Below are positions 1 to 5,623 of a DNA stretch of 9,538 nt, piece by piece. The notes under the pieces are model-generated. The model saw only the letters and a list, made by a program, of their open reading frames with translations, did not search any database and had not been told where the DNA came from. The translations under genes were made by a program, and so were the position numbers. Numbering within the stretch: the first letter of the stretch is position 1; every line of letters starts with the position of its first letter. The stretch is taken from positions 1 to 9,538 of the forward strand of contig JAGSPQ010000056.1 of NCBI GenBank assembly GCA_018262385.1. Reading direction: 5' to 3'. This DNA comes from Myxococcaceae bacterium (GTDB lineage: Bacteria > Myxococcota > Myxococcia > Myxococcales > Myxococcaceae).

Positions 1-1362
1 TCGGTCAACAACATCACCGCCCTGCTGCCGCCGGCGGTGATCGCCATGATGCCGAACGTCTCGAAGGTGTTCCAGGCGCAGGTTCCGCTGCCGTTCATCC
101 TCACCGGCGTCGGGGGCACGCTCAACCCTCCCACCGGCCTTCCCCAGTTCCGCCGCGCGCCGATGCTGATCACCATCCCGACCGGAACTCCTCCCGCGGG
201 CGGCTTCCCGGTGCTGGTGTTCGGCCATGGCCTGACCAGCAACCGCACCGCGATGATCGCGTTCGCCAACACCGCGGCGAGCATTCCCGGAGCGGCGGGT
301 GGCCCGTTCGCGACGGTCGCGATCGACGTCATCTACCACGGAGAGCGGACCAGCTGCGTCGGCTCGACCGCGGCGACGATGCAGGCCAGCGATGACGCGG
401 CCTGCGCCAACCCGGTCAACCAGCAGTGCGATCCGACCACTGGCCGCTGCGTGGCCCGGGCCAGCTTCACTCCTTCCGCCTGCGTCTTCGGGACGGACGG
501 GGCGACCGGCGATCTCGCCTGCCAGGCGCAGGGCCAGGGGTTGTGCCTGTCGACCAACGTCTGTGAGGGCGGCGACTTCCTGCGCGCCGACCCCAACAGC
601 CCTCCGGCGATCGCGGCGTGGAACTTCCTCAACCTCGCCAACCTGTTCGCGACCCGGGACAACTTCCGGTACGCGCCGCTCGACTTCGCGATGCTGATCA
701 AGATCATGAAGGACACCACCGTGGGCACCAGCCTCGCGGCCCGGCTGGCGGCGGCGGACGCGAACGCGGTGCTCAACACCGGCCTGATCAACTACGTCGG
801 CCAGAGCCTGGGTGGCTTCAACGGCTCGATGGCGAGCGCGGTGAACGCCGACTTCAAGCACATGGGGCTCAACGTGGCGGGCTCGGATCAGGTGCAGGTG
901 CTGCTCACCGCGCCGGGCTTCGCGGCCCAGCGGGCAGGGTTCCTCGGCGGCCTGGCGCAGCTGGGGCTGCGGCCGGGGATGCCGGCGTTCGATCAGTTCA
1001 TGGTGCTGGCGAGGATGATCCTCGACCCGGCGGATCCGCAGAACGCGATCTACACCGGGGTGAACCAGTCGGTGCCGCCGGGGCGCAAGGTGTACATCCA
1101 GTACATCGAGGGTGACGTCGTCATCCCCAACGCGACGACGGTGCAGTTGATCAACGCCGCCAACCAGACCCCGGCCAAGCAGGCCTTCACGACCTTCAGC
1201 CAGCCGGCGGCCGGCTTCCCGGTCGCGAGCCGCCACGCCTACCTGCTGGCCTGCCCGGGAGACTCGACCGGGACTCCGAACGCGGACTGCGCAGCAGCCC
1301 GCACCAAGGCACAGACCCAGATGGCCTTCTTCCTCGCCACCGGCACTCAGCCGGCACCGTAA
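1..1362 (+). CDS. Secreted lipase/esterase-like alpha/beta hydrolase, 5' end outside window
   Basis: The frame is open from base 1, so the gene begins upstream; an in-frame GTG at 37 lies inside the protein and is unlikely to be the start. The visible 453 residues form an alpha/beta hydrolase fold resembling the extracellular VolA/Pla-1 type lipases. An oxyanion-region GHG motif lies at residues 75-77 and a D-x-x-x-HGER motif at about 109-116. The nucleophile elbow is GQSLGG, with the Ser codon at 805-807 (residue 269). Candidate acid Asp372 (EGDVVIPN, codon 1114-1116) and His412 (SRHAYLL, codon 1234-1236) would complete the triad. Between the HGER motif and the elbow sits an insert with eight cysteines (residues 119-188), and two more cysteines lie near the C-terminus. 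The even number suggests disulfides and export. The signal peptide would be upstream and is not visible. The next gene, a FadL-type transporter, starts 18 nt after the stop, so the two are probably co-transcribed. Fold and triad are well supported; the substrate (lipid ester) is inferred. Confidence 0.85.
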   Translation, partial: SVNNITALLPPAVIAMMPNVSKVFQAQVPLPFILTGVGGTLNPPTGLPQFRRAPMLITIPTGTPPAGGFPVLVFGHGLTSNRTAMIAFANTAASIPGAAGGPFATVAIDVIYHGERTSCVGSTAATMQASDDAACANPVNQQCDPTTGRCVARASFTPSACVFGTDGATGDLACQAQGQGLCLSTNVCEGGDFLRADPNSPPAIAAWNFLNLANLFATRDNFRYAPLDFAMLIKIMKDTTVGTSLAARLAAADANAVLNTGLINYVGQSLGGFNGSMASAVNADFKHMGLNVAGSDQVQVLLTAPGFAAQRAGFLGGLAQLGLRPGMPAFDQFMVLARMILDPADPQNAIYTGVNQSVPPGRKVYIQYIEGDVVIPNATTVQLINAANQTPAKQAFTTFSQPAAGFPVASRHAYLLACPGDSTGTPNADCAAARTKAQTQMAFFLATGTQPAP

Positions 1363-1380
1363 CCACCGGACCTAAAGACC

Positions 1381-2709
1381 ATGAAAAAGCTCACTGCAGC
1401 CTGGATGATGCTTCTCTCGACGGTCGCGTTCGGGGCCGGGTTCAAGCTCGACGTGCACGGAAGCCGCGCGATCGGCATGGGTGGCGCGGTCACCGCGTTC
1501 ATCGATGACCCGTCGGCGATCTATTACAACCCGGCCGGCCTGGCGGGTCGCAAGGGGTTCGAAGGCCAGCTGGGGATCGCCTTGATCATCCCGATGCTGA
1601 ACTTCACCCACGCGGAGGATGGCAACGTCACCAGCACTCCGTTCCACGTCTCCCCGCCGCCCCACGGCCACTTCGCCTACGGGATCACCGAGGACCTGGC
1701 GATCGGCGTCGGGATGTTTTCGCCCTACGGAGCCTCGAGCAAGTGGCCGCCGGGCTGGGAAGGCCGCTTCAAGGCCCTCACCTCGCAGCTGCAGATCTTC
1801 GACGTCAACCCGACGATCGCCTACCGCCTGCACCCCCGCCTGAAGTTCGGCGTCGGGTTCAACGCGGTGCGCGGCACGGTGGTGATCGAGCGCAACCTCG
1901 ACTTCATCGACTCCGAGGGGACGGTGACGCTCGGCGGAGGAACCTGGGGCTTCGGCTGGAACATCGGCGCGCAGGTCGAGGTGGTGGAGAACCGCCTCTT
2001 CTTCGGCGCCACCTACCGCAGCGCGGTGACGATGAAGTTCGAGGGCCGGGCGCACTTCGAGGGCGTCCCCGAGGAGTTCGGAGCCCGGCTGAAGGATCAG
2101 CCGATCACCGCCAAGGTGGCCCTGCCCACCCAGGCGAACTTCGGCCTGACCTTCAAGCCGATGGACAGCCTGATCCTGTCGGTCGATGCCGACTACGTCG
2201 AGTGGAGCTCGTTCACCGACCTGACGATCAACTTCGAGAACCCGGATCTGACCGTGCCGCTGCAGAAGTCCTGGGTCGACCAGGTCAGCGTCCACGTCGG
2301 CGGCGAGTTCAAGCCCACCTCGTCGGTCGCGGTGCGGTTGGGCGTGGTCTGGGACCCGACCCCGTCGCCGCGCAGCACGCTGACTCCGGACCTGCCGGAC
2401 TCGACCCGGGTCAAGATCACCGCGGGCGTCGGCTGGCAGCACAAGAGCGGCTTCGGGGTCGACCTCGGCTACCAGTTCGTCATCCTCACCGGGTCCGAGA
2501 GCTTCGCGCCCGGCTTCGAGGGGAGCTACGGCGGGACCGCCCAGGTGATTGGGCTGACCCTCGGCTACAAGATGTCCACCCCCGCGACCGCTCCGGTGGT
2601 CGAGCCGGACCCGCTGGCGCCGGCAGGAGAGCCTGCGCCGGCCGCCGAGCCGCCGCCTGCCACCGAGCCTGCGCCCGCGCCGGCCCCCGAGGCAGTGCCG
2701 AACTCGTAA
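1381..2709 (+). CDS. FadL/OmpP1/TodX family outer-membrane transporter
   Basis: This 442-residue outer-membrane beta-barrel belongs to the FadL family, which moves long-chain fatty acids or other hydrophobic compounds through the outer membrane. The N-terminus is a signal peptide: MKK, a hydrophobic stretch, then AFG, with cleavage likely after Gly18 to give the family-typical mature start AGFKL. The family signature follows: RAIGMGGAVTAF, then DDPSAIYYNPAGLAG with NPAG at 50-53. The rest shows alternating aromatic and polar strands ending at GLTLGYKM (residue 398). After the barrel comes a 44-residue Pro/Ala/Glu-rich tail (399-442). This is odd, because outer-membrane barrels normally end in an aromatic residue that the BAM complex recognises. 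The ATG at 1381 is the only start that leaves a complete signal peptide; a weak CGGA lies upstream. It sits 18 nt behind the lipase-like gene and is followed by a terminator, so it is the last gene of that operon. Family assignment is firm; the transported compound is unknown. Confidence 0.92.
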   Translation: MKKLTAAWMMLLSTVAFGAGFKLDVHGSRAIGMGGAVTAFIDDPSAIYYNPAGLAGRKGFEGQLGIALIIPMLNFTHAEDGNVTSTPFHVSPPPHGHFAYGITEDLAIGVGMFSPYGASSKWPPGWEGRFKALTSQLQIFDVNPTIAYRLHPRLKFGVGFNAVRGTVVIERNLDFIDSEGTVTLGGGTWGFGWNIGAQVEVVENRLFFGATYRSAVTMKFEGRAHFEGVPEEFGARLKDQPITAKVALPTQANFGLTFKPMDSLILSVDADYVEWSSFTDLTINFENPDLTVPLQKSWVDQVSVHVGGEFKPTSSVAVRLGVVWDPTPSPRSTLTPDLPDSTRVKITAGVGWQHKSGFGVDLGYQFVILTGSESFAPGFEGSYGGTAQVIGLTLGYKMSTPATAPVVEPDPLAPAGEPAPAAEPPPATEPAPAPAPEAVPNS

Positions 2710-2735
2710 GCGCCGTCCGAGGTCTGGAAATCTTC

Positions 2736-2782
2736 CGATGCCCGGCGATCGTTTCTGAGATTGCCGGGCATCGTCGTTTTTT
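2736..2782 (+). terminator. Rho-independent terminator after the FadL-type gene
   Basis: A near-perfect inverted repeat (left arm 2736-2749, right arm 2760-2773) can form a 14-bp GC-rich stem with one G-U pair and a 10-nt loop. Two bases further on is a run of six T (2777-2782). It lies 26 nt past the stop codon at 2709 and just before the next gene's ribosome binding site. This is a textbook intrinsic terminator, and it separates the lipase/FadL operon from the downstream genes. Confidence 0.92.
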
Positions 2783-2786
2783 GTGT

Positions 2787-2790
2787 AGGG
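2787..2790 (+). promoter_or_regulatory. Ribosome binding site of the small helical gene
   Basis: AGGG lies 8 nt before the GTG at 2799 and supports that start over the in-frame GTG at 2826. The same bases are part of TAGGGT (2786-2791), a possible weak -10 element, with TTGCCG at 2761-2766 as a poorly spaced (19 nt) -35. Only one of these readings can be correct. If TAGGGT is a -10, the transcript would be nearly leaderless. Confidence 0.5.
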
Positions 2791-2798
2791 TCCACGCC

Positions 2799-3170
2799 GT
2801 GCCGCGCAGATCCGCTCCCTCCGCAGTGGTCAGCCTCACCGAGGCGCGCCTCGCCCGCCGGCTGATCACCTACCGCGAGCGGCTCAACCGGGTGGTGGGA
2901 GCGAACAAGCGGGCGGTCGGCCGGCTCTACAACTCGGGGCTGCTCTTCACCAAGGACGGCAGCCGGGCGGGCCGGGATCTGCTGCTCGCCCACCAGCACC
3001 TGCTGCGGGTGGTGACGCTGCTCGACCGGCTCAGCCACGAGGGCGACATCCCCGCGCCGAGGAAGCAGAGCGAGGTCGACTCGATCTTCCTCGAGCTCGA
3101 CCTGCTGCTGCAGCGCACCAGTGACCTGACCGAGCGCACCAGCGAGGTGTTCGAGCACCTCAAGCAGTAG
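2799..3170 (+). CDS. Small helical protein of unknown function
   Basis: I do not recognise this 123-residue protein. The reading is supported by very high G/C at third codon positions through the whole frame, a GTG start with AGGG 8 nt upstream, and a position between a terminator and the next promoter. The N-terminus (MPRRSAPSAV) is basic and shows no signal peptide. The rest looks alpha-helical and amphipathic, with heptad-like Leu/Val spacing. One Arg-rich helical stretch covers about 15-45, a Leu-rich one about 60-80, and an acidic Leu-rich stretch (FLELDLLLQRTSDL) about 96-111. It has no cysteine, no membrane segment and no catalytic motif. It is likely a small cytoplasmic protein, possibly a helical bundle or a dimerising coiled coil. 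The gene stands alone: a terminator precedes it and a promoter for the biotin carboxylase begins 3 nt after its stop. Confidence 0.72.
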   Translation: MPRRSAPSAVVSLTEARLARRLITYRERLNRVVGANKRAVGRLYNSGLLFTKDGSRAGRDLLLAHQHLLRVVTLLDRLSHEGDIPAPRKQSEVDSIFLELDLLLQRTSDLTERTSEVFEHLKQ

Positions 3171-3173
3171 TCG

Positions 3174-3202
3174 TTGTCAGTGGGGAGAGGGCCCGTTACG
3201 GT
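3174..3202 (+). promoter_or_regulatory. Sigma-70-type promoter of the acyl-CoA carboxylase operon
   Basis: TTGTCA (3174-3179, five of six matches to the -35 consensus) is followed after exactly 17 nt by TACGGT (3197-3202, a -10 with the conserved TA and final T). This lies directly after the stop of the small gene and 32 nt before the ATG at 3235. It predicts a transcript start near 3209 and a leader of about 25 nt that includes GGGG (3225-3228) as ribosome binding site. The match was found by eye and has not been tested. Confidence 0.6.
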
Positions 3203-3234
3203 CGCGCCGCGTCGCTCACCCCTCGGGGCCCACC

Positions 3235-4584
3235 ATGTTCCGCAAGATCCTGATCGCCAACCGGGGCGAGATTGCCCGGCGCATCAACACCGTCGCCCAG
3301 TCGATGGGGATGCGCACCGTCGCGGTCTACTCGGACGCCGACGAGAAGCTGCCCTTCGTGAAGGAGGCCGACGAGGCGATCCGGATCGGGCCGGCGCCGG
3401 CCAAAGACAGCTACCTCAACGTCGAGGCGATCCTCGAGGCGGTGAAGAAGACCGGCGCCGAGGCGGTGCATCCCGGCTACGGCTTCATCTCCGAGAACGC
3501 GCAGTTCGCCCGGACGATCTCCAATGCCGGGGTGGTGTTCGTCGGCCCTCCGCCCGAGGCGATGGAGCGGATGAAGGACAAGAGCGAGGCGCGCCGCCTG
3601 GTGGTCGAGGCCGGAGTGCCGGTCGTCCCTGGCACCGCCACCGTGGTGCCGGACGTCAAGACCGCGCTCGAGCAGGCGGAGCAGATCGGCTACCCGGTGC
3701 TGTGCAAGGCGGCGGGCGGCGGGGGCGGAATCGGGATGGCGGTCGCCCAGACGCCGGCGGAGATGGAGAAGGTCTTCCGCGCCTGCTCGGATCGCGCGAA
3801 GGCCGCCTTCGGACGCGAGGGGGTGTACCTCGAGCGGTACTTCCCCGCGCCGCGGCACATCGAGGTGCAGATCCTCGGCGATCTGAAAGGGCACACCCTG
3901 CACGTGATCGAGCGCGAGTGCAGCATCCAGCGCCGGCACCAGAAGGTGGTCGAGGAAGCGGGTGCGCCGCTGTTCCAGGGCGGGGCCGACGAGCCGCTGC
4001 GGCAGCAGATGTTCGCCGCCGCGCTGAAGGCCGCGCGCGCCTTCGGGTACGCCAACGCCGGCACGGTCGAGTTCCTCTACAGCGAGGGCGGGATCTACTT
4101 CATCGAGATGAACGCCCGGCTGCAGGTCGAGCACCCGGTGACCGAGCTGACCACCGGGGTGGACTTGATCGGCTGGCAGTTCCGGATCGCCGCGGGCGAG
4201 ACGCTGACCCTTCAGCAGGATCAGATCGAGCGCACCGGCCACGCGCTCGAGTTCCGGATCTACGCCGAGGATCCGATCAAGTACTTCCCCTCACCGGGGC
4301 CGCTGAAGGTGTACCGCCCGCCCACCGGCGCCGGGGTGCGGATCGACTCCGGCTACGCCGAAGGGGACCTGGTGACGCCGAACTATGATCCGATGATCGC
4401 CAAGCTGATCGTCTCGGGCACCGATCGCGCCGATGCAATTGCGCGCGCGACCGACGCGATCGACGCCTTCGACATCCAGGGGATCAAGACCAACCTGCCG
4501 CTCCACGCCCGCATCCTGCGCGACGAGACGTTCCGCGCCGGGAAGATCAACACCCGGTTCCTCGAGCACCACGCGAAGCCCTAA
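3235..4584 (+). CDS. accC: Biotin carboxylase subunit of an acyl-CoA carboxylase
   Basis: This enzyme uses ATP and bicarbonate to carboxylate biotin on a carrier protein, the first half-reaction of acetyl-, propionyl- or methylcrotonyl-CoA carboxylases. The 449 residues equal the length of E. coli AccC, so it is a biotin-carboxylase-only subunit, not a fusion. The N-terminal domain opens with FRKILIANRGEIARRI. HPGYGFISENA follows at about 81-91. The ATP-grasp Gly-rich loop is at 161-165, preceded by Lys158. Next come ERECSIQRRHQKVVEEA, then the signature MNARLQVEHPVTE with Asn293 and Arg295, and a conserved Arg341 in FRIYAEDP. These match the catalytic residues known in AccC. GGGG ends 6 nt before the ATG. 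The gene heads an operon with the biotinyl carrier gene 40 nt downstream. Which acyl-CoA is carboxylated cannot be told, because the carboxyltransferase that decides it is not in the window; the accC name marks the enzyme type only. Confidence 0.95.
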   Translation: MFRKILIANRGEIARRINTVAQSMGMRTVAVYSDADEKLPFVKEADEAIRIGPAPAKDSYLNVEAILEAVKKTGAEAVHPGYGFISENAQFARTISNAGVVFVGPPPEAMERMKDKSEARRLVVEAGVPVVPGTATVVPDVKTALEQAEQIGYPVLCKAAGGGGGIGMAVAQTPAEMEKVFRACSDRAKAAFGREGVYLERYFPAPRHIEVQILGDLKGHTLHVIERECSIQRRHQKVVEEAGAPLFQGGADEPLRQQMFAAALKAARAFGYANAGTVEFLYSEGGIYFIEMNARLQVEHPVTELTTGVDLIGWQFRIAAGETLTLQQDQIERTGHALEFRIYAEDPIKYFPSPGPLKVYRPPTGAGVRIDSGYAEGDLVTPNYDPMIAKLIVSGTDRADAIARATDAIDAFDIQGIKTNLPLHARILRDETFRAGKINTRFLEHHAKP

Positions 4585-4611
4585 GCCTCTTCACCTCGTT
4601 GTTCTTCTCTT

Positions 4612-4615
4612 GGAG
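4612..4615 (+). promoter_or_regulatory. Ribosome binding site of the biotinyl carrier gene
   Basis: GGAG lies 9 nt before the ATG at 4625, inside an otherwise pyrimidine-rich 40-nt gap. It fixes this ATG as the start. The same frame is open further upstream, but that stretch lies inside the biotin carboxylase gene. Confidence 0.7.
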
Positions 4616-4624
4616 ACGAAACCC

Positions 4625-4837
4625 ATGGCGGACGTTGCTGCCCACATCACCGGAACGGTCTGGAAGATCGAATGCAAAGTCGGCCAGGCGGTGAACGCCG
4701 GCGACACGCTGGTGATCCTCGAGTCGATGAAGATGGAGATGCCGGTCGAGGCCACCGAGGGCGGCACCGTCAAAGAGATCCGCTGCAAAGAGGCGCAGCC
4801 GGTCAACGAAGGCGACGTGCTGGTCGTCCTCGGCTGA
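4625..4837 (+). CDS. Minimal biotin carboxyl carrier protein (biotinyl domain only)
   Basis: This 70-residue protein is one biotinyl/lipoyl-type domain. A biotin on Lys36, in the motif ESMKME, would shuttle CO2 from the biotin carboxylase to a carboxyltransferase. The hammerhead fold is apparent: a first strand with GTVWKIECKVGQAVNAGD, the biotin hairpin at 33-38, and the mirrored second half VKEIRCKEAQPVNEGDVLVVL. It lacks the flexible Ala/Pro-rich N-terminal region of E. coli AccB (about 156 residues). It resembles the stand-alone small carriers found in some acyl-CoA carboxylase operons, such as YngHB of the Bacillus subtilis yng cluster. The MKM context points to biotin, not lipoate. It lies 40 nt behind the biotin carboxylase gene and one base before the crotonase gene. 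Confidence 0.95.
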   Translation: MADVAAHITGTVWKIECKVGQAVNAGDTLVILESMKMEMPVEATEGGTVKEIRCKEAQPVNEGDVLVVLG

Positions 4838-4838
4838 C

Positions 4839-5603
4839 GTGCCGGCGTCGCTCACAGTCACCGACTGCGGCGACGGCATTCGCTGCCTGACCTTGAGCAA
4901 CCCGGCGCGGAAGAACGCGCTCGACGAGGTCGCGCTCGAGCAGTTGCGGGCGGCGCTCTCGACGGCCGAGCCGGTGCGGTGCTGGTTGGTGCGGGGAGAA
5001 GGGCAGGGCGCGTTCTCTGCCGGCTACGACTTGTCGGCGCTGACCCAGGTGGGTGAGGGCCGGCTGCCCGACGACGCGCTGGGCGACGTGTTCGATCTGC
5101 TCCAGCAGCACCCGGCCCCGTCGGTGGCGCTGGTGACCGGGCCGGCGTTCGGCGCGGGCTGTGAGCTGGCCTGCGCGTGCGACTTCCGGGTCGGAGATCC
5201 GAAGGCGGTCTTCTGCCTGCCGCCGGCGAAGATCGGCGTCGTCTACGCGGCGCGGGGGATCCGGCGGGTGGCGGCGCTCACCGGCCTGGGGCGGGCGAAG
5301 TGGATGCTGCTCACCGGGGCGCGGGTCGAGGCCGAGGAGGCGCGGCTGTTCGGCCTGCTCGACGTGCTCACCCCCGACGCGGAAGGCCGGGCGCTTGGCG
5401 TGTGCCGGGATCTGGCGCAGGGAGCCCCGCTGGCGATCGCGGGGATGAAGCAGACCTTCAGCGCGCTGATGCGGGGAGGCCCGACCGCGCAGGAAGCGCA
5501 GGCGCTCGAGCAGCTGCGGCGGGCGGCGTTCAACAGCGCCGACGCGAGGGAAGGGAGGGAAGCGTTCCTCGCCCGGCGGCCGCCGAAGTTCTCCGGCCGC
5601 TGA
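4839..5603 (+). CDS. Crotonase-family enzyme (enoyl-CoA hydratase/isomerase or acyl-CoA decarboxylase)
   Basis: This 254-residue protein has the crotonase fold, which stabilises CoA-thioester enolates in an oxyanion hole. The two oxyanion-hole segments are FSAGYDLSAL (59-68) and GPAFGAGCELA (101-111). Glu109 matches the first catalytic Glu of enoyl-CoA hydratase. The second catalytic Glu is missing: in the stretch FCLPPAKIGVVY its place is taken by Pro129. The P-x-x-(I/L)-G-V-x-Y pattern with Tyr136 resembles E. coli methylmalonyl-CoA decarboxylase (ScpB/YgfG), whose Tyr140 lies at this site; the YgfG active-site His66 corresponds to Tyr63 here. The C-terminal segment (NSADAREGREAFLARRPPKF) is typical of the whole superfamily. 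The start is a GTG one base after the carrier's TGA, with no clear ribosome binding site, so translation is probably coupled. True hydratase activity is doubtful; decarboxylation of a malonyl-type CoA or a methylglutaconyl-CoA-like role are alternatives. Confidence 0.88.
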   Translation: MPASLTVTDCGDGIRCLTLSNPARKNALDEVALEQLRAALSTAEPVRCWLVRGEGQGAFSAGYDLSALTQVGEGRLPDDALGDVFDLLQQHPAPSVALVTGPAFGAGCELACACDFRVGDPKAVFCLPPAKIGVVYAARGIRRVAALTGLGRAKWMLLTGARVEAEEARLFGLLDVLTPDAEGRALGVCRDLAQGAPLAIAGMKQTFSALMRGGPTAQEAQALEQLRRAAFNSADAREGREAFLARRPPKFSGR

Positions 5604-5623
5604 GCCCAGGTCGACCGGCTCAG
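5600..5623. repeat. Inverted repeat spanning both convergent stop codons
   Basis: CTGAGCC (5600-5606) and GGCTCAG (5617-5623) are perfect inverted copies around a 10-nt loop that holds the palindrome GGTCGACC (5609-5616). The TGA of the crotonase gene (5601-5603) and the TGA of the response regulator gene (complement of 5620-5622) sit at mirrored positions in the two arms. The hairpin would form in both transcripts. No T run follows on either side, so it is not a standard intrinsic terminator; it may block read-through or stabilise 3' ends. Confidence 0.55.

Noticed and set aside
1372..2442. Long minus-strand open frame opposite the FadL-type gene
   Set aside because: It mirrors a gene with clear signal peptide and family motifs. 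Its translation is rich in Arg, Gly, Asp and His with no domain, as expected from the opposite strand of GC-rich coding DNA.
1743..2798. Plus-strand extension of the small helical protein back through the FadL-type gene
   Set aside because: The upstream part is an Arg/Gly/Pro-rich shadow of the FadL frame and crosses the terminator. A GTG with a ribosome binding site at 2799 explains the real start.
3196..4242. Minus-strand open frame opposite the biotin carboxylase gene
   Set aside because: The other strand encodes a complete biotin carboxylase with all active-site motifs; the opposite frame has no recognisable domain.
4433..4624. Earlier start for the biotinyl carrier protein
   Set aside because: The extension would overlap the biotin carboxylase gene and is Arg/Ser/Thr-rich shadow sequence. 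The ATG at 4625 has GGAG in front and leaves a complete biotinyl domain.
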